From contig JAFQED010000028.1 of NCBI GenBank assembly GCA_017415765.1, positions 24,033 to 88,032 on the forward strand: a stretch of DNA of 64,000 bases, in the 5' to 3' direction. Numbering within the stretch: position 1 is the first letter of the stretch; every line of letters starts with the position of its first letter. Positions 53,191 through 62,216 of this stretch are shown piece after piece. The translations under genes were made by a program, and so were the position numbers. The notes under the pieces are model-generated. The model was not told the origin of the DNA. It did no database searches and was given only the letters and a program-made list of their open reading frames with translations. Source of the DNA: Desulfovibrio sp. GTDB taxonomy: Bacteria; Desulfobacterota; Desulfovibrionia; Desulfovibrionales; Desulfovibrionaceae.

Positions 53191-54507
53191 CTAAACCACA
53201 ACCTTTTGCAGGGCGGCCAGGGTTTCCTCAAAAGTGCTTTTGTCGCCAAGTCCCTGCTTCAAAAAGGCATTGACGGCCTGGATATGGGCCAGGGCAAAAT
53301 CCGCCTCGGCATCAGCACCTTTTTTGTATTCGCCAATTTGTACCAGCAGTTCCACCTCGGCATATTTTGCCAATATCCTGCGCAGGGCCTGAGCGGCCTT
53401 TTTGTGTGCATCATCCACGATGGCATTCATGACACGGCTGACGCTGGCCTGCACGTCTATGGCAGGATAGTGGTTGGCTGCGGCCAACTTGCGAGAAAGT
53501 ACGATATGCCCATCAAGGATGGAGCGTGTTTCGTCCGCAATGGGTTCTGTCATGTCATCGCCTTCCACCAGCACTGTATAAAGTGCTGTAATGGAGCCCT
53601 TGTCCGAATTACCGGCCCGCTCCATGAGCTTGGGCAGCTCCGAAAAGACAGAAGGGGGGAAACCGCGTCGGGTTGGGGGTTCCCCTGCGGCGAGACCTAT
53701 CTCACGCTGGGCACGACCAAAACGTGTGACAGAATCCATCATCAACAGTACACTCTTGCCCTGATCCCGAAAATACTCGGCAATGGCCGTAGCCGTATAG
53801 GCCGCCTTGAGCCGCTCCATTGAAGAACGGTCAGACGTGGAGACCACCAGTACAGCCTTTTTACGGCCTTCAGGGCCAATATCGTGTTCTATGAATTCGC
53901 GCACTTCTCGACCGCGCTCGCCAATCAGGGCAAGAACACACACATCAGCTGTACACCCTTTGAGGATACTGGACAGCAAGGTGGATTTGCCCCCCCCGGC
54001 TGCCGCAAAAATCCCCATGCGCTGCCCTTCGCCACAGGTCAAAATGCCATCAATGACACGCAATCCCAGCGATATGGGACGGTCGATGATACGACGGGTC
54101 ATGGGGTTGGGAGCTTCGGCAAAAATGGGATACTGCGTCCTGGTCTTGATGGGGGGGCCGCCGTCCATAGCCTGGCCAAGTCCATCCACCACCCGGCCCA
54201 GTAACTCATTGCCAACAGGGATGGAAAGTATTTCTCCGGTTGGGATGACCTCTGTGGCCGGCGAGATGCCCTGCATGGAACCAAGCGGAGAAAGCAGGGC
54301 CACGTTTTTGACAAAGCCTACAACTTCGGCCTTGAGCGTCCACTGTTCCCACGGGTTGCGCAGGAGGCAAAGCTCACCCACCTTGACGCCCGGTACAACG
54401 GCTCTGATGATGGTCCCCACCACCTGCTCAACCCGTCCGCGCGTCTCTATCGGCGTCACATCGCGTACGGCTTCTTCCAGCAGCTCGCCGATATACTCAA
54501 AGGCCAT
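53191..54507 (-). CDS. sctN: T3SS ATPase SctN (YscN family)
   Basis: 438-residue hexameric ATPase that strips chaperones and unfolds effectors. The P-loop is AAGGGKST at 169-176; [40 protein letters not shown] and [20 protein letters not shown] follow. Length and sequence fit the virulence type rather than FliI, which is also present at 33049-34491. It is 1 bp after sctL. Confidence 0.96.
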   Translation of the reverse strand: MAFEYIGELLEEAVRDVTPIETRGRVEQVVGTIIRAVVPGVKVGELCLLRNPWEQWTLKAEVVGFVKNVALLSPLGSMQGISPATEVIPTGEILSIPVGNELLGRVVDGLGQAMDGGPPIKTRTQYPIFAEAPNPMTRRIIDRPISLGLRVIDGILTCGEGQRMGIFAAAGGGKSTLLSSILKGCTADVCVLALIGERGREVREFIEHDIGPEGRKKAVLVVSTSDRSSMERLKAAYTATAIAEYFRDQGKSVLLMMDSVTRFGRAQREIGLAAGEPPTRRGFPPSVFSELPKLMERAGNSDKGSITALYTVLVEGDDMTEPIADETRSILDGHIVLSRKLAAANHYPAIDVQASVSRVMNAIVDDAHKKAAQALRRILAKYAEVELLVQIGEYKKGADAEADFALAHIQAVNAFLKQGLGDKSTFEETLAALQKVVV

Positions 54508-54508
54508 A

Positions 54509-55132
54509 TCAGCTCTCCCGGAACTTCCCGGTCAGGGCGTTTTCTACAGCCTTGAGCTGGCTTTCAATGCCGGCATCCACCACACCCAGTTCGCTTTCCA
54601 GCAGACAGTCCCCCGGATCCATACGGGGATCTGCCACTACATCCAGAAAGCTGACACCACCCGGTGATGCTGTCATCATGGCGGCCAGGGCCTCGCGCAC
54701 AGCAGCTTCATCGGAAGGAGATACACGGATCAGCACTTTTTGCTGGCTGCGTACCGTCAGCAAAGCAGTACGCACCACGCGCACGATGCGTTCCCTGTCG
54801 TCCAGTTCTCCAATAATTTTGCGTACTGCCGAGGCCACAACCCCTACCAGGGTACTTTCAATTTTTTCAATAAATTCTACGGCCTCAAGGGTGGTTTCCA
54901 TCATCTTTTCGGCCTGTTCCATGCGCCCTTCCAGCAAGCCCTGCTCGTAACCCTCCCGCCGCCGATCCTCAAAAACAGCCTCAGCCCTGGCAAGGATTGC
55001 CTCGGCCTCCCGACCAACATGGGCCAGCAGTTCCTCTGCTTCCAGCAAGCGGGCATAGTCATCGGCACGCAGGATGCGTGTACCCGGTGCAGGTGCCACA
55101 GTATGGGGAATCAACTGAAACTTTGCGCCCAT
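54509..55132 (-). CDS. sctL: T3SS ATPase stator SctL (YscL family)
   Basis: 207 residues with an N-terminal coiled coil ([28 protein letters not shown]) and a V-ATPase E-subunit-like C-terminus ([46 protein letters not shown]). It links SctN to SctQ. The ATG at 55132 follows AGGAGG by ten bases and overlaps the end of sctK by 22 bp. Confidence 0.93.
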   Translation of the reverse strand: MGAKFQLIPHTVAPAPGTRILRADDYARLLEAEELLAHVGREAEAILARAEAVFEDRRREGYEQGLLEGRMEQAEKMMETTLEAVEFIEKIESTLVGVVASAVRKIIGELDDRERIVRVVRTALLTVRSQQKVLIRVSPSDEAAVREALAAMMTASPGGVSFLDVVADPRMDPGDCLLESELGVVDAGIESQLKAVENALTGKFRES

Positions 55133-55776
55133 GCAGGAGCAACCTCCTTGAGGAGCAATTTTTTCAACACGAACCAAAGCTCCCGTATCTCGCCTTCAGC
55201 CAGGGTGGGCAGCGGATGCTCTTCGGGCAGAGGTGGCAACAGTGACAAAAAACGTTGTACCAGTGCCACTGGCCAAAGTCCGGCCAGCAAGCGCAGGGCC
55301 ATGCTGCCGTGCAGAGCGCAACGCTCCGCCAGTGGAAGCCCCGTGTGCATTTGTTGAAAAAAACGCCGCACACCACCCGACTGATACTGCCCCCGGTACA
55401 GGGCGTAGCGGTACAGATCCTCCCCCAGGCTCTGCCGCAGAGCTATCTGTGCATCGCGCTGTACCACCTGGGCGACCTCCGGGGCATGCAGGGCCACCCC
55501 GGCGATCCGGGTCAGGCCAAGGACAGCCCCTTCGTCCAGCAGGGCAAGACGGCGGGACTCCTCGGCAAAATCCCAAAAAGATTCTGGAGTGGCAACGGTC
55601 GAAGACGTGCTGCTCCCTTGCCCAAGCCAGGCCAGCACGGGCGCGGCGAATGTCCCCATGACCCGTTCGGTTTCCACTGTCAGCGCGCAAGGTGAAGGTC
55701 GGCTATTGGCCCGCAGCATGGCTTGCCACAAAAGTGGCCGATTGCTCAGGGCATCGGCAAAAAAGCCTTTATGCAT
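55111..55776 (-). CDS. sctK: T3SS sorting-platform protein SctK (YscK family)
   Basis: 221 residues. SctK proteins are poorly conserved; this one was assigned from position between sctJ and sctL together with its HAPEVAQVVQRDAQIALRQSLGEDLYRYAL helix and Leu-rich C-terminus. It should sit between SctD and SctQ. The ATG at 55776 overlaps the sctJ stop by eight bases. Confidence 0.78.
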   Translation of the reverse strand: MHKGFFADALSNRPLLWQAMLRANSRPSPCALTVETERVMGTFAAPVLAWLGQGSSTSSTVATPESFWDFAEESRRLALLDEGAVLGLTRIAGVALHAPEVAQVVQRDAQIALRQSLGEDLYRYALYRGQYQSGGVRRFFQQMHTGLPLAERCALHGSMALRLLAGLWPVALVQRFLSLLPPLPEEHPLPTLAEGEIRELWFVLKKLLLKEVAPAWAQSFS

Positions 55777-56554
55777 CGGGCTGCTCCGCACCTGCCTGTT
55801 CCTTGCCGAGCACACGCTTCTGCTTCAGACGCCGTAACAGTACCCTGCCTCCCCATACCAGCCCCGGCACAAGCAGCGATAAGGCCAGTATCTGAACGAT
55901 CAGAGCAGGAGTCAGCCCCCCAGGTGTAAAAAGAGAGCCGGACAGCTGGCGTTTTTCCGGTACAGTGACACTTTCACGCACCGGCACCAGCATAACGCTG
56001 ACATTGTCATACTTGAGTTGTGCCACGGCAGAGGCTGCCAGTTCGCGTATTTTGGGTACAAAGTTGACCACAGGCGAATCCGGCGTATGCCGCAGGAAGA
56101 CGGCGGCCGAAGGCTCCACCCTGATATTGTTGATGGGGTCATTGACTCCCAGTACCACATGCACACGCGCTGTCAGCACACCATCAATACGGGAAAAGGT
56201 ATCGGCCAGCTCCTGCGAAAGGGCATAGGCCATGCGCGCCTGCTCTTCCGAAGAGGAAGCGATCATCCCCTCGCCGCTGAAGACTTCCCCCATGTTTTTG
56301 AAGGCTTCTCGCGGAAGGCTGTTTTCCTTGAGGATCTGCAGGGCCAGCACCAGCTGACTGTCGTCCACGGCAAGCGTATAACCGCTTTTACCCGCCGCAA
56401 TCTTTTCGGCCTCGATCCCACGCCGCAGCAAGGTGGAAAGCATCTGGTTGGCCTGTTCTTCAGAAAGGCCGGTGTACATGTCCACCTTGCAGCCCACAAG
56501 TATCAGAGACAATGACAAAAGCAGTATACAACGCATGGCAAGGGCGTGTACCAC
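55769..56554 (-). CDS. sctJ: T3SS inner-ring lipoprotein SctJ (YscJ family)
   Basis: 261 residues with a lipoprotein signal (LILVGC, Cys near residue 22), the YscJ signature VDMYTGLSEEQANQMLSTLLRRGIEA, two ring-building domains, and a C-terminal membrane helix (LIVQILALSLLVPGLVWGGRVLL). It is the virulence counterpart of FliF. The GTG at 56554 follows AGAGG with good spacing; an ATG at 56536 and an earlier ATG at 56584 are possible. Confidence 0.94.
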   Translation of the reverse strand: MVHALAMRCILLLSLSLILVGCKVDMYTGLSEEQANQMLSTLLRRGIEAEKIAAGKSGYTLAVDDSQLVLALQILKENSLPREAFKNMGEVFSGEGMIASSSEEQARMAYALSQELADTFSRIDGVLTARVHVVLGVNDPINNIRVEPSAAVFLRHTPDSPVVNFVPKIRELAASAVAQLKYDNVSVMLVPVRESVTVPEKRQLSGSLFTPGGLTPALIVQILALSLLVPGLVWGGRVLLRRLKQKRVLGKEQAGAEQPDA

Positions 56555-56585
56555 GGAACACCTCTGCTGGATATACATAAACAAA

Positions 56586-57158
56586 TCAGCCCTGCTGGCG
56601 CAGTATATTTTCCATGCCCTGCGAAAGCTGCTGGGAGGAATTTACCCCTGTTTGTCCCTGAACCTTGAGCATCCCCGCAAGATATTGCGCCCGGAAAAGG
56701 ATTTCCGGCCCAACGGGGACACCGGGCTGCGAAATATCCTGCATAAGCTGGCCCAGCTCCTGCAAGAGGGCATCGTCCTTATCTTCCAACCGCATATCCA
56801 CCCTGTCGGCCGCAGAAGGCTGGGCAACCTCAGCATTGGCAGGGGCTGCCCCATCCGGGACGAGAGAGGGCATGACATCTGCCGGGCCAGCCCAGGACGA
56901 AGGTTCTCCCCCCGTCTTAGCTGTATCGGCTGATATACCGGACAAGCTGTCAGATGGTGCGTCAGCGGTGATGCCTGAGGCAGATACTGCGCTGCCACCT
57001 TCCGCCGGGCCGTTCAGGGCTTCATCAAAAGCCTGTACTGCCTCATGGGAGGGCATACCGGAAGGAGCATGCCCTCCGGCCTCGTTGCCAGCCCACTGGC
57101 TCAGCTTTTCCAGAGCTTCCATGAGGCGGCTGGTTCCCTGCACTGCTTCTGGCAACAT
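56586..57158 (-). CDS. sctI: T3SS inner-rod protein SctI (YscI family) with a low-complexity insert
   Basis: 190 residues. The last 50 (ISQPGVPVGPEILFRAQYLAGML, then QGQTGVNSSQQLSQGMENILR) match the C-terminal polymerising helix of YscI-type rods. Residues about 35-130 are an Ala/Gly/Ser/Asp-rich segment, making the protein longer than typical YscI (about 115). It lies between the TPR chaperone and sctJ, as yscI does. The ATG at 57158 follows GGGAGGG. Confidence 0.85.
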   Translation of the reverse strand: MLPEAVQGTSRLMEALEKLSQWAGNEAGGHAPSGMPSHEAVQAFDEALNGPAEGGSAVSASGITADAPSDSLSGISADTAKTGGEPSSWAGPADVMPSLVPDGAAPANAEVAQPSAADRVDMRLEDKDDALLQELGQLMQDISQPGVPVGPEILFRAQYLAGMLKVQGQTGVNSSQQLSQGMENILRQQG

Positions 57159-57193
57159 GCGGACGTACCCTCCCTGCAAAAAATTGCAGTCTT

Positions 57194-57209
57194 ATGGCAT
57201 TGCGCTCTA
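57194..57209 (-). repeat. End fragment of the palindromic repeat at the sctG stop
   Basis: Sixteen bases, TAGAGCGCAATGCCAT, one mismatch from the end of the long copies. The TAG is the stop codon of the TPR gene. A separate CTGCAA-TTTT-TTGCAG hairpin follows, just before the sctI ribosome binding site. Confidence 0.55.
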
Positions 57210-57575
57210 AACCCCTTCCATGACGACCCTGGCCATATCGGCGGCAGTACTGTCCTGCGGGATACGGGCAAAGGCCTGTTCCGCCTCCTCACGCCGTCCG
57301 GCAAGGATACAGGCAAGGCCCTGCATGGCCAGGGCATCGGGATCGCTGCCATGCTCTGCCAGTACCCTGTCCAGAATAGCCAGGGCATTATCAAAGTCAT
57401 CCACCACAACATGGCTGAAGGCCAAGCCCACTGTGGCTGGTACAAAGCCCGGTTTCAGGGCCAGCACAGTTTCAAAAATGCGCCGGGCATCAGCCACCAT
57501 GCCCTTATGACAGGCCATATTGGCTATATCAAGCAGACGCGAGAGCTGCCTTGGGGAAAACATCTCGGAAATCAT
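57207..57575 (-). CDS. sctG: TPR protein, probable needle chaperone SctG (YscG-like)
   Basis: 122 residues with tetratricopeptide-like helices (ADARRIFETVLALKPGFVPATVGLAFS, DNALAILDRVLAEHGSDPDALAMQGLACILAGR). The position directly after the needle gene is that of YscG, which with YscE keeps needle subunits soluble in the cytoplasm. AAGGAG precedes the ATG at 57575 by six bases. Confidence 0.82.
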   Translation of the reverse strand: MISEMFSPRQLSRLLDIANMACHKGMVADARRIFETVLALKPGFVPATVGLAFSHVVVDDFDNALAILDRVLAEHGSDPDALAMQGLACILAGRREEAEQAFARIPQDSTAADMARVVMEGV

Positions 57576-57644
57576 GTATGCTCCTTGACTGCCGGGTGGG
57601 GCCAGCCCCACCCACGAACGACATTATCCCTACACCTGTTGCGC

Positions 57645-57896
57645 CTAGCCAGTTCTCTGGGCCAGGGACTTCAGCATATCGGTGATGCTCTTGGTCATGG
57701 AAGAAACGGCCTCAAGCTTGGCATTGTACTGCCCCATGGCAAACTGCATTTCCAGCATCTGCATCTGGTCTATCTCGCCGCTCTGACTGATGGCGTCCAT
57801 CTTTTCCTGCAAGGCTGCGCTGTCCTTGGCTAAACCATTGGTGGCATTGGAAAAGAACTGACCAACATCAATACCCTGGGAACTTCCTATAGTCAT
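57645..57896 (-). CDS. sctF: T3SS needle subunit SctF
   Basis: 83 residues, a helical hairpin as in YscF/PrgI/MxiH, with the typical length and a C-terminal polymerising helix (AKLEAVSSMTKSITDMLKSLAQRTG). GGAGG precedes the ATG at 57896. It is flanked by its presumed chaperones SctE-type (57918) and SctG-type (57207). Confidence 0.92.
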   Translation of the reverse strand: MTIGSSQGIDVGQFFSNATNGLAKDSAALQEKMDAISQSGEIDQMQMLEMQFAMGQYNAKLEAVSSMTKSITDMLKSLAQRTG

Positions 57897-57917
57897 GGCT
57901 ACCTCCAGCACAGGGAG

Positions 57918-58139
57918 CTAACGGTTCAACATATCGTGTACGCGGCCTACAAGCCCATCGGCACAATCAACGGCCTCCTGAGCCTGTCGGGCCACAGCCA
58001 TCTCGTCCGCACTCAGGCCAGCATCCATGGCATGCTTCACGGTCTGCCGCATTGCAAACAGTTCTTCGCGCAACTGCTTGAGACCGTAGCCTGAGGGATC
58101 TTCCGCCAGGACATCAAAGGCTGATTCCATTTCCATCAT
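57918..58139 (-). CDS. Small needle co-chaperone (YscE/EscE-like)
   Basis: 73 residues, two amphipathic helices (KQLREELFAMRQTVKHAMDAG, DEMAVARQAQEAVDCADGLVGRV). Size and position between sctD and sctF match YscE. Sequence similarity in this family is low, so position is the main evidence. The start overlaps the sctD stop as ATGA. Confidence 0.78.
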   Translation of the reverse strand: MMEMESAFDVLAEDPSGYGLKQLREELFAMRQTVKHAMDAGLSADEMAVARQAQEAVDCADGLVGRVHDMLNR

Positions 58140-59698
58140 CGTGAACCTCTCAAGGTATGCGTAAACACTTGTCCATCCCGCCGCAGGGTCAGGGTCTTGG
58201 TATTGATACCTTCCAGAATATAACCACCGGGGAGTACTGCCCCCTCAAACAGGCGTCTGCCGTCTGCTGTGGTGACAAAGCGCATGGGGGACATGGTAAC
58301 GCCGGTCACACGTATCCCACCCAGGGGATCATCCGCCTCACTGTCCTTTTGCGCTGCTGCCACTGTCGGGACATCGCTTGCTGCCTCAGGAAGACGCAGA
58401 GCTGTACCGCTTTTTGCAGCCTGTAGCGGACGTGTTTCTCCTGCCTGAGAGGCCCCGAACAGTGGGGCACCGAATCGGGCAGCCATGTCCTCCCGAATAC
58501 GCTGCAAGCGTGGCTCGTCCTCCGGCCGCACAGTGCCTGTAAAATCCACCCTTCCGGGCAGATACAAGACCCGTATCGAGGTAAAACCGGCAGCCTGCAA
58601 GGCTTCCTGAAAGGCTGGGGCCAGCACCTTCTCATGGACGATGTGCCGCTCCAGGGGGGGCAGCCCCTTCACCTCGTTGGTAAGGGCTGCAAACGCCCCG
58701 GCCTCCAGGGTTTTGTCCTTCATATAGGCGGCCACACGCAACCGCAGCTTGCCCTCCTGCTCAAGGAAGTTTACTTCGGGGTAAAACCCCCGGATGCCCA
58801 GGGAGCTTCGTACCGCCCGCAGGACGTCCTCACGCACACCAACCTCAAGATAAACAGGAAAATGCAAAGCCCGTGCCATAGCGTACAGTTGCACCATAGC
58901 CGCATCGTTGGGTACTGTGCCTCGCACTTCCACCCCTTGTGCGCGGGCTGTCACCTCCAGGCCAGAAATGCCAGCCTCGGCCAAATATCTTTTAACAACT
59001 GCTGGATATTCTTCAACATCCGTAGTGGGCGGCGTCAGAGCCAGCGACAAGGCCAAAAGCAAAAAGAACAGCAGTACCCGTATGAACAGGGCGCGTTTTT
59101 TGGGTGCAGAGGATGGGGGCTGCATCTGTAAGGGGGCAGCCTTGTCTGCGCTGCCTACATCATTGGCATTTCCTTGCTCTCCCGGCATGGCAGCGGCAAC
59201 AATGTTGCCAGCGGGTGGGGATTGCATATTGGCCATCGGGGGCGCATCTGACACAACGGCATCAGGTAAAGAGGCATCGGGCGTTGCCGCCATTGCCCCC
59301 TCCCCTGCCATACGCCGAAAAATCGTATCAGCTTCCAGTATGGGCTGTATGGCTTCGGGGCGATTCCAGGCCAGACAAGTTTGCCCAAGCAGCCATCCAC
59401 TGCCGACTTCTGGCCTGACCTGAGTAACAGCCCCGTCATCGCCAGCAGCAGCTCCATCTGCCAGACGTACTTGCCCGTCCAGCGGTTTGACGCTCACCCC
59501 AACACTGCTCTGCTGATCGGCTTCTGAGACATCCAGCACTGCATGGCGGGCTTCCAGTCCATCAAGGATAATGTCGCAGGAGTCATCAGAACCCAGCAAC
59601 CACGAACCTGTCGGCAGCTCTATACGCGCACCAAGATGTGGCCCGGAAAAAACATAAATGACAACGATAGGCCTCGCCGGGCCGCTGGCCTGACTCAC
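58136..59698 (-). CDS. sctD: T3SS inner-ring protein SctD (YscD family)
   Basis: 520 residues. A cytoplasmic FHA-like domain (about 10-110, GARIELPTGSWLLGSDDSCDIIL), a long Ala/Pro linker, a membrane helix (ALFIRVLLFFLLLALSLALT), and periplasmic BON-type ring domains. It connects the secretin to the cytoplasmic platform. The GTG start overlaps the sctC stop as GTGA. Confidence 0.93.
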   Translation of the reverse strand: MSQASGPARPIVVIYVFSGPHLGARIELPTGSWLLGSDDSCDIILDGLEARHAVLDVSEADQQSSVGVSVKPLDGQVRLADGAAAGDDGAVTQVRPEVGSGWLLGQTCLAWNRPEAIQPILEADTIFRRMAGEGAMAATPDASLPDAVVSDAPPMANMQSPPAGNIVAAAMPGEQGNANDVGSADKAAPLQMQPPSSAPKKRALFIRVLLFFLLLALSLALTPPTTDVEEYPAVVKRYLAEAGISGLEVTARAQGVEVRGTVPNDAAMVQLYAMARALHFPVYLEVGVREDVLRAVRSSLGIRGFYPEVNFLEQEGKLRLRVAAYMKDKTLEAGAFAALTNEVKGLPPLERHIVHEKVLAPAFQEALQAAGFTSIRVLYLPGRVDFTGTVRPEDEPRLQRIREDMAARFGAPLFGASQAGETRPLQAAKSGTALRLPEAASDVPTVAAAQKDSEADDPLGGIRVTGVTMSPMRFVTTADGRRLFEGAVLPGGYILEGINTKTLTLRRDGQVFTHTLRGSR

Positions 59699-61539
59699 AG
59701 CGTCCCCCCTGACGCAGGGGAAGAGGTAGCCGGCTGCGGGTTTGCTACAGGGATCGGCTGCGGGCTCGTTGTCTTGCGGCGTGAACAGCCACCCACCGGC
59801 GGCGCGGTAGGTGTACGCTCCGAAAAGTCGGCCTGTACCGCACTGCGACTGAAGCGGGGGTCATCCACACGCGGCGGGATCTCCTGCATCTGATCCATGC
59901 GTACCACACGCGGAGTGATCAGGATAAGCCGTTCCATGCGCTTGTGGGCCTTGCCCGTAGATCCGAAAAGCCCTCCCAGCACAGGAATATCTTTCAGGCC
60001 GGGTACACCGGCCTCGTTATCGCTTTGGGTTTCAAAATAATAGCCGCCAAGCAGGAGGCTTTGCCCTTCTGCCACAATGGCCTGGGTATTGATACGGGTT
60101 TGCTTGATAGGGGCCAGTTTGGTGGTATCCACAGAAAAAGACGAAGAACCATCGTCCCGGTCATCCTGCACATTGACCATCAGCTTGATGCTGGCCGGAC
60201 CGCCGTCTTTGCCGGGTATGATGTGCGGCGTTACCTTGAGTACAGTCCCGGATTCCACCTTGAACAAGTCCGTGGCTTCCTTACCAGCTACCGGAATATA
60301 ATAGGTGCTGGTGTTTTCAAGCGAAGCCTGCACATTGTCCATGGTCAGCACCGAGGGCTTGCCCAGCACCCGTGCAGAACCGTCTTCTTCCAGGGCATTG
60401 ATACGGGCCAGAAAATAATCTGCCCCGCGAGAATACAGGGTAGAAAAGGAAAGACCGGCATTGGCCGAAGCCCCAATGGCAGGAAAAACACCACTGGCCG
60501 TGGCACTGCCCATGCTCCCACCAGCGGCCCAGTTGCGGCCAAGATCCACACCGCCAGACCAGTTGATGCCCAAATCACGGGAAAAATTGCTGTCTATGTC
60601 CACAATGGCGGCATGTATCTCCACCAGTTCCACCGGCTTGTCCAGGTCGGCAATGACCTTGGCATAGTAACTCATGCGGTATTCGGCATCGGTGACCAGA
60701 ACGGAGTTGACACGCGGGTCGGCAATGATGCTTGGGCCGGCCACCTCCTGTGCTGCTGCGGGGGCAGTTGGGGACGGCGGGGAGGTCGCCTCCCGCGGTT
60801 TGCCAACGGCAGCCAGTCCCTGCCCCATAAGGCGTTCCTGTGCCGGGGGCAGGAGGGTGGTGCCGGACGTTGGCACGGGTGTACCGCTGACCATGGCCCG
60901 CAGGATGCTGGCCACACCGGGGACTGTCACCACAGAATCCATACTGTTGAGGCTCATATCCTCTGCCCAGGCATAGCGCAGGGGAAAGACGCGCATGACT
61001 GTGCGCCCGCCCTGGGCCTCCTCAAAGGCTTTCATGGCTTCACGCAGGTGATCCACATAAACGGGAGGGCCATTGACGGCAAGCAGGTTCTGCTTGCTCA
61101 TCACCGATACAGGCAACTGTGGAGAGATCATCCCCGCCGCATGGAACATATCGCGCAGGGAGGCAGCCGAGACAACAGCAGGGGCCAGGAAGGCGCGTGT
61201 GTTTTCCCCTTCATGCCAGAAGGTGACAGTACGTCCCTGGGTGTACCAGCGCACTCCAAAAGCCGATCGCATACCCGCCAGAAATTCCTGTGGCGTGATA
61301 TGCTCAAAACGACCGCTCATCTCCCCTGTCAGGGCTGGTGTACATATAGAACCATAGCCCTCGGCCCGGGCAAAAGCCGCAAGGACAGAACAGACGGGTT
61401 CATTTTCTGCAAAGTGTGAAAAAGGCTGCTGAAACAGCACTGTCTGCCGTCTGTCAGACGCACACAGTCCCTCTGCGGCTGTAAAGCAACAGAGGGCACA
61501 GAGTAAGAGCAGACAGAAAACGACTGTACGCTGTATCAA
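59695..61539 (-). CDS. sctC: T3SS outer-membrane secretin SctC (YscC family)
   Basis: 614 residues: signal peptide (VVFCLLLLCALCCFTAAEGLCA), N0/N1 domains, N3 region (SIIADPRVNSVLVTDAEYR, VELVEIHAAIVDIDSNFSRDLGINW), and a secretin barrel with RVLGKPSVLTMDN and VPGLKDIPVLGGLFG. The start is inferred as the TTG at 61539, which overlaps the stop of the chaperone gene as TTGA and follows GGGGA; the longer open frame lacks a signal peptide at its front. Confidence 0.94.
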   Translation of the reverse strand: MIQRTVVFCLLLLCALCCFTAAEGLCASDRRQTVLFQQPFSHFAENEPVCSVLAAFARAEGYGSICTPALTGEMSGRFEHITPQEFLAGMRSAFGVRWYTQGRTVTFWHEGENTRAFLAPAVVSAASLRDMFHAAGMISPQLPVSVMSKQNLLAVNGPPVYVDHLREAMKAFEEAQGGRTVMRVFPLRYAWAEDMSLNSMDSVVTVPGVASILRAMVSGTPVPTSGTTLLPPAQERLMGQGLAAVGKPREATSPPSPTAPAAAQEVAGPSIIADPRVNSVLVTDAEYRMSYYAKVIADLDKPVELVEIHAAIVDIDSNFSRDLGINWSGGVDLGRNWAAGGSMGSATASGVFPAIGASANAGLSFSTLYSRGADYFLARINALEEDGSARVLGKPSVLTMDNVQASLENTSTYYIPVAGKEATDLFKVESGTVLKVTPHIIPGKDGGPASIKLMVNVQDDRDDGSSSFSVDTTKLAPIKQTRINTQAIVAEGQSLLLGGYYFETQSDNEAGVPGLKDIPVLGGLFGSTGKAHKRMERLILITPRVVRMDQMQEIPPRVDDPRFSRSAVQADFSERTPTAPPVGGCSRRKTTSPQPIPVANPQPATSSPASGGTL

Positions 61540-62039
61540 TATCGGTTCCCCAGCAACATCCCCGACATGCCCCCCAGCATGGAGAATGATGAGCCTTCCC
61601 TTGTACTTGTGCTGCCAGTGTTGCCACAAGCCGCCTTCCACCACACATAATCATTCAGAAAATCCCTGACCGCACCAGTAAAGACCGTCTGCCCGGCAGA
61701 CAGATCCACCTTGCGGTAAAGGACGATACGCTCACCTTGTGCGCTATTGCCCAACAGGCTTTCCCCCGGCTTTTCCAGGGCAGGTATGGAAGCGCGCTTG
61801 CGGCATACACCAGCCTGCCGTTGCAGCACAAGGCGCAGCAGGTCTTCCCGTTCTGCCGCTGCTGCTGGCAGAGCTGTCAGTCCTGCACACATCACACACA
61901 GACGGTCATCAGGCGAAAAAAGGGTAAGGTCTGGGCAATCAGCCAGACTAAAACGATATGCCCCGTCCGCGTCCTGAGGTGGTGTGCGCCAACCAGCCTG
62001 ACCAGCGAGCGCGGCCACGGCATCTTGCAGAAGAGCCAT
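61536..62039 (-). CDS. CesT/SycE-type T3SS chaperone (YscB position)
   Basis: 167 residues with the class I chaperone pattern (YRFSLADCPDLTLFSPDDRLCVMCAGLTALP, then EREDLLRLVLQR) in the first 100 residues and a Gly/Ser-rich C-terminus. It lies directly before the secretin gene, the place of yscB in Yersinia, whose product chaperones the gatekeeper YopN; that partner is not in the window. GGGGAA precedes the ATG at 62039. The TGA stop overlaps the sctC TTG. Confidence 0.75.
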   Translation of the reverse strand: MALLQDAVAALAGQAGWRTPPQDADGAYRFSLADCPDLTLFSPDDRLCVMCAGLTALPAAAAEREDLLRLVLQRQAGVCRKRASIPALEKPGESLLGNSAQGERIVLYRKVDLSAGQTVFTGAVRDFLNDYVWWKAACGNTGSTSTREGSSFSMLGGMSGMLLGNRY

Positions 62040-62073
62040 AGTGTTTCCCCTTGCCTTCTTGATGGTTCTTTTG

Positions 62074-62102
62074 TCTCTATCTGCCCTGACAGGATTGGTC
62101 AA
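62074..62102 (-). promoter_or_regulatory. Possible promoter of the chaperone-sctC operon
   Basis: Minus strand TTGACC-N17-TAGAGA, with a good -35 and a poor -10, about 30 bases before the chaperone ATG. Confidence 0.35.
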
Positions 62103-62158
62103 GCCCCGGCGGGAACGGTGATTCCACCTCCAATGGTAGATCATCATCAAGCCGGGGC
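62103..62158. repeat. Long-range inverted repeat between translocator and chaperone genes
   Basis: GCCCCGGC and GCCGGGGC arms (62103-62110 and 62151-62158) enclose 40 bases containing a GGTG-GAAT-CACC hairpin. It may be the 3' structure of the translocator transcript; no T-run follows. Confidence 0.45.
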
Positions 62159-62216
62159 GACATCACATTTTACCGCTCCCATGCGGTGTATGTACCGCTG
62201 TTGCCAACAATCCGCG

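Noticed and set aside
59944-61419. 491-codon open frame on the plus strand opposite sctC
   Set aside because: Antisense shadow of a GC-rich gene: composition is His/Gly/Gln-rich with no motif, while the minus strand encodes a clear secretin.
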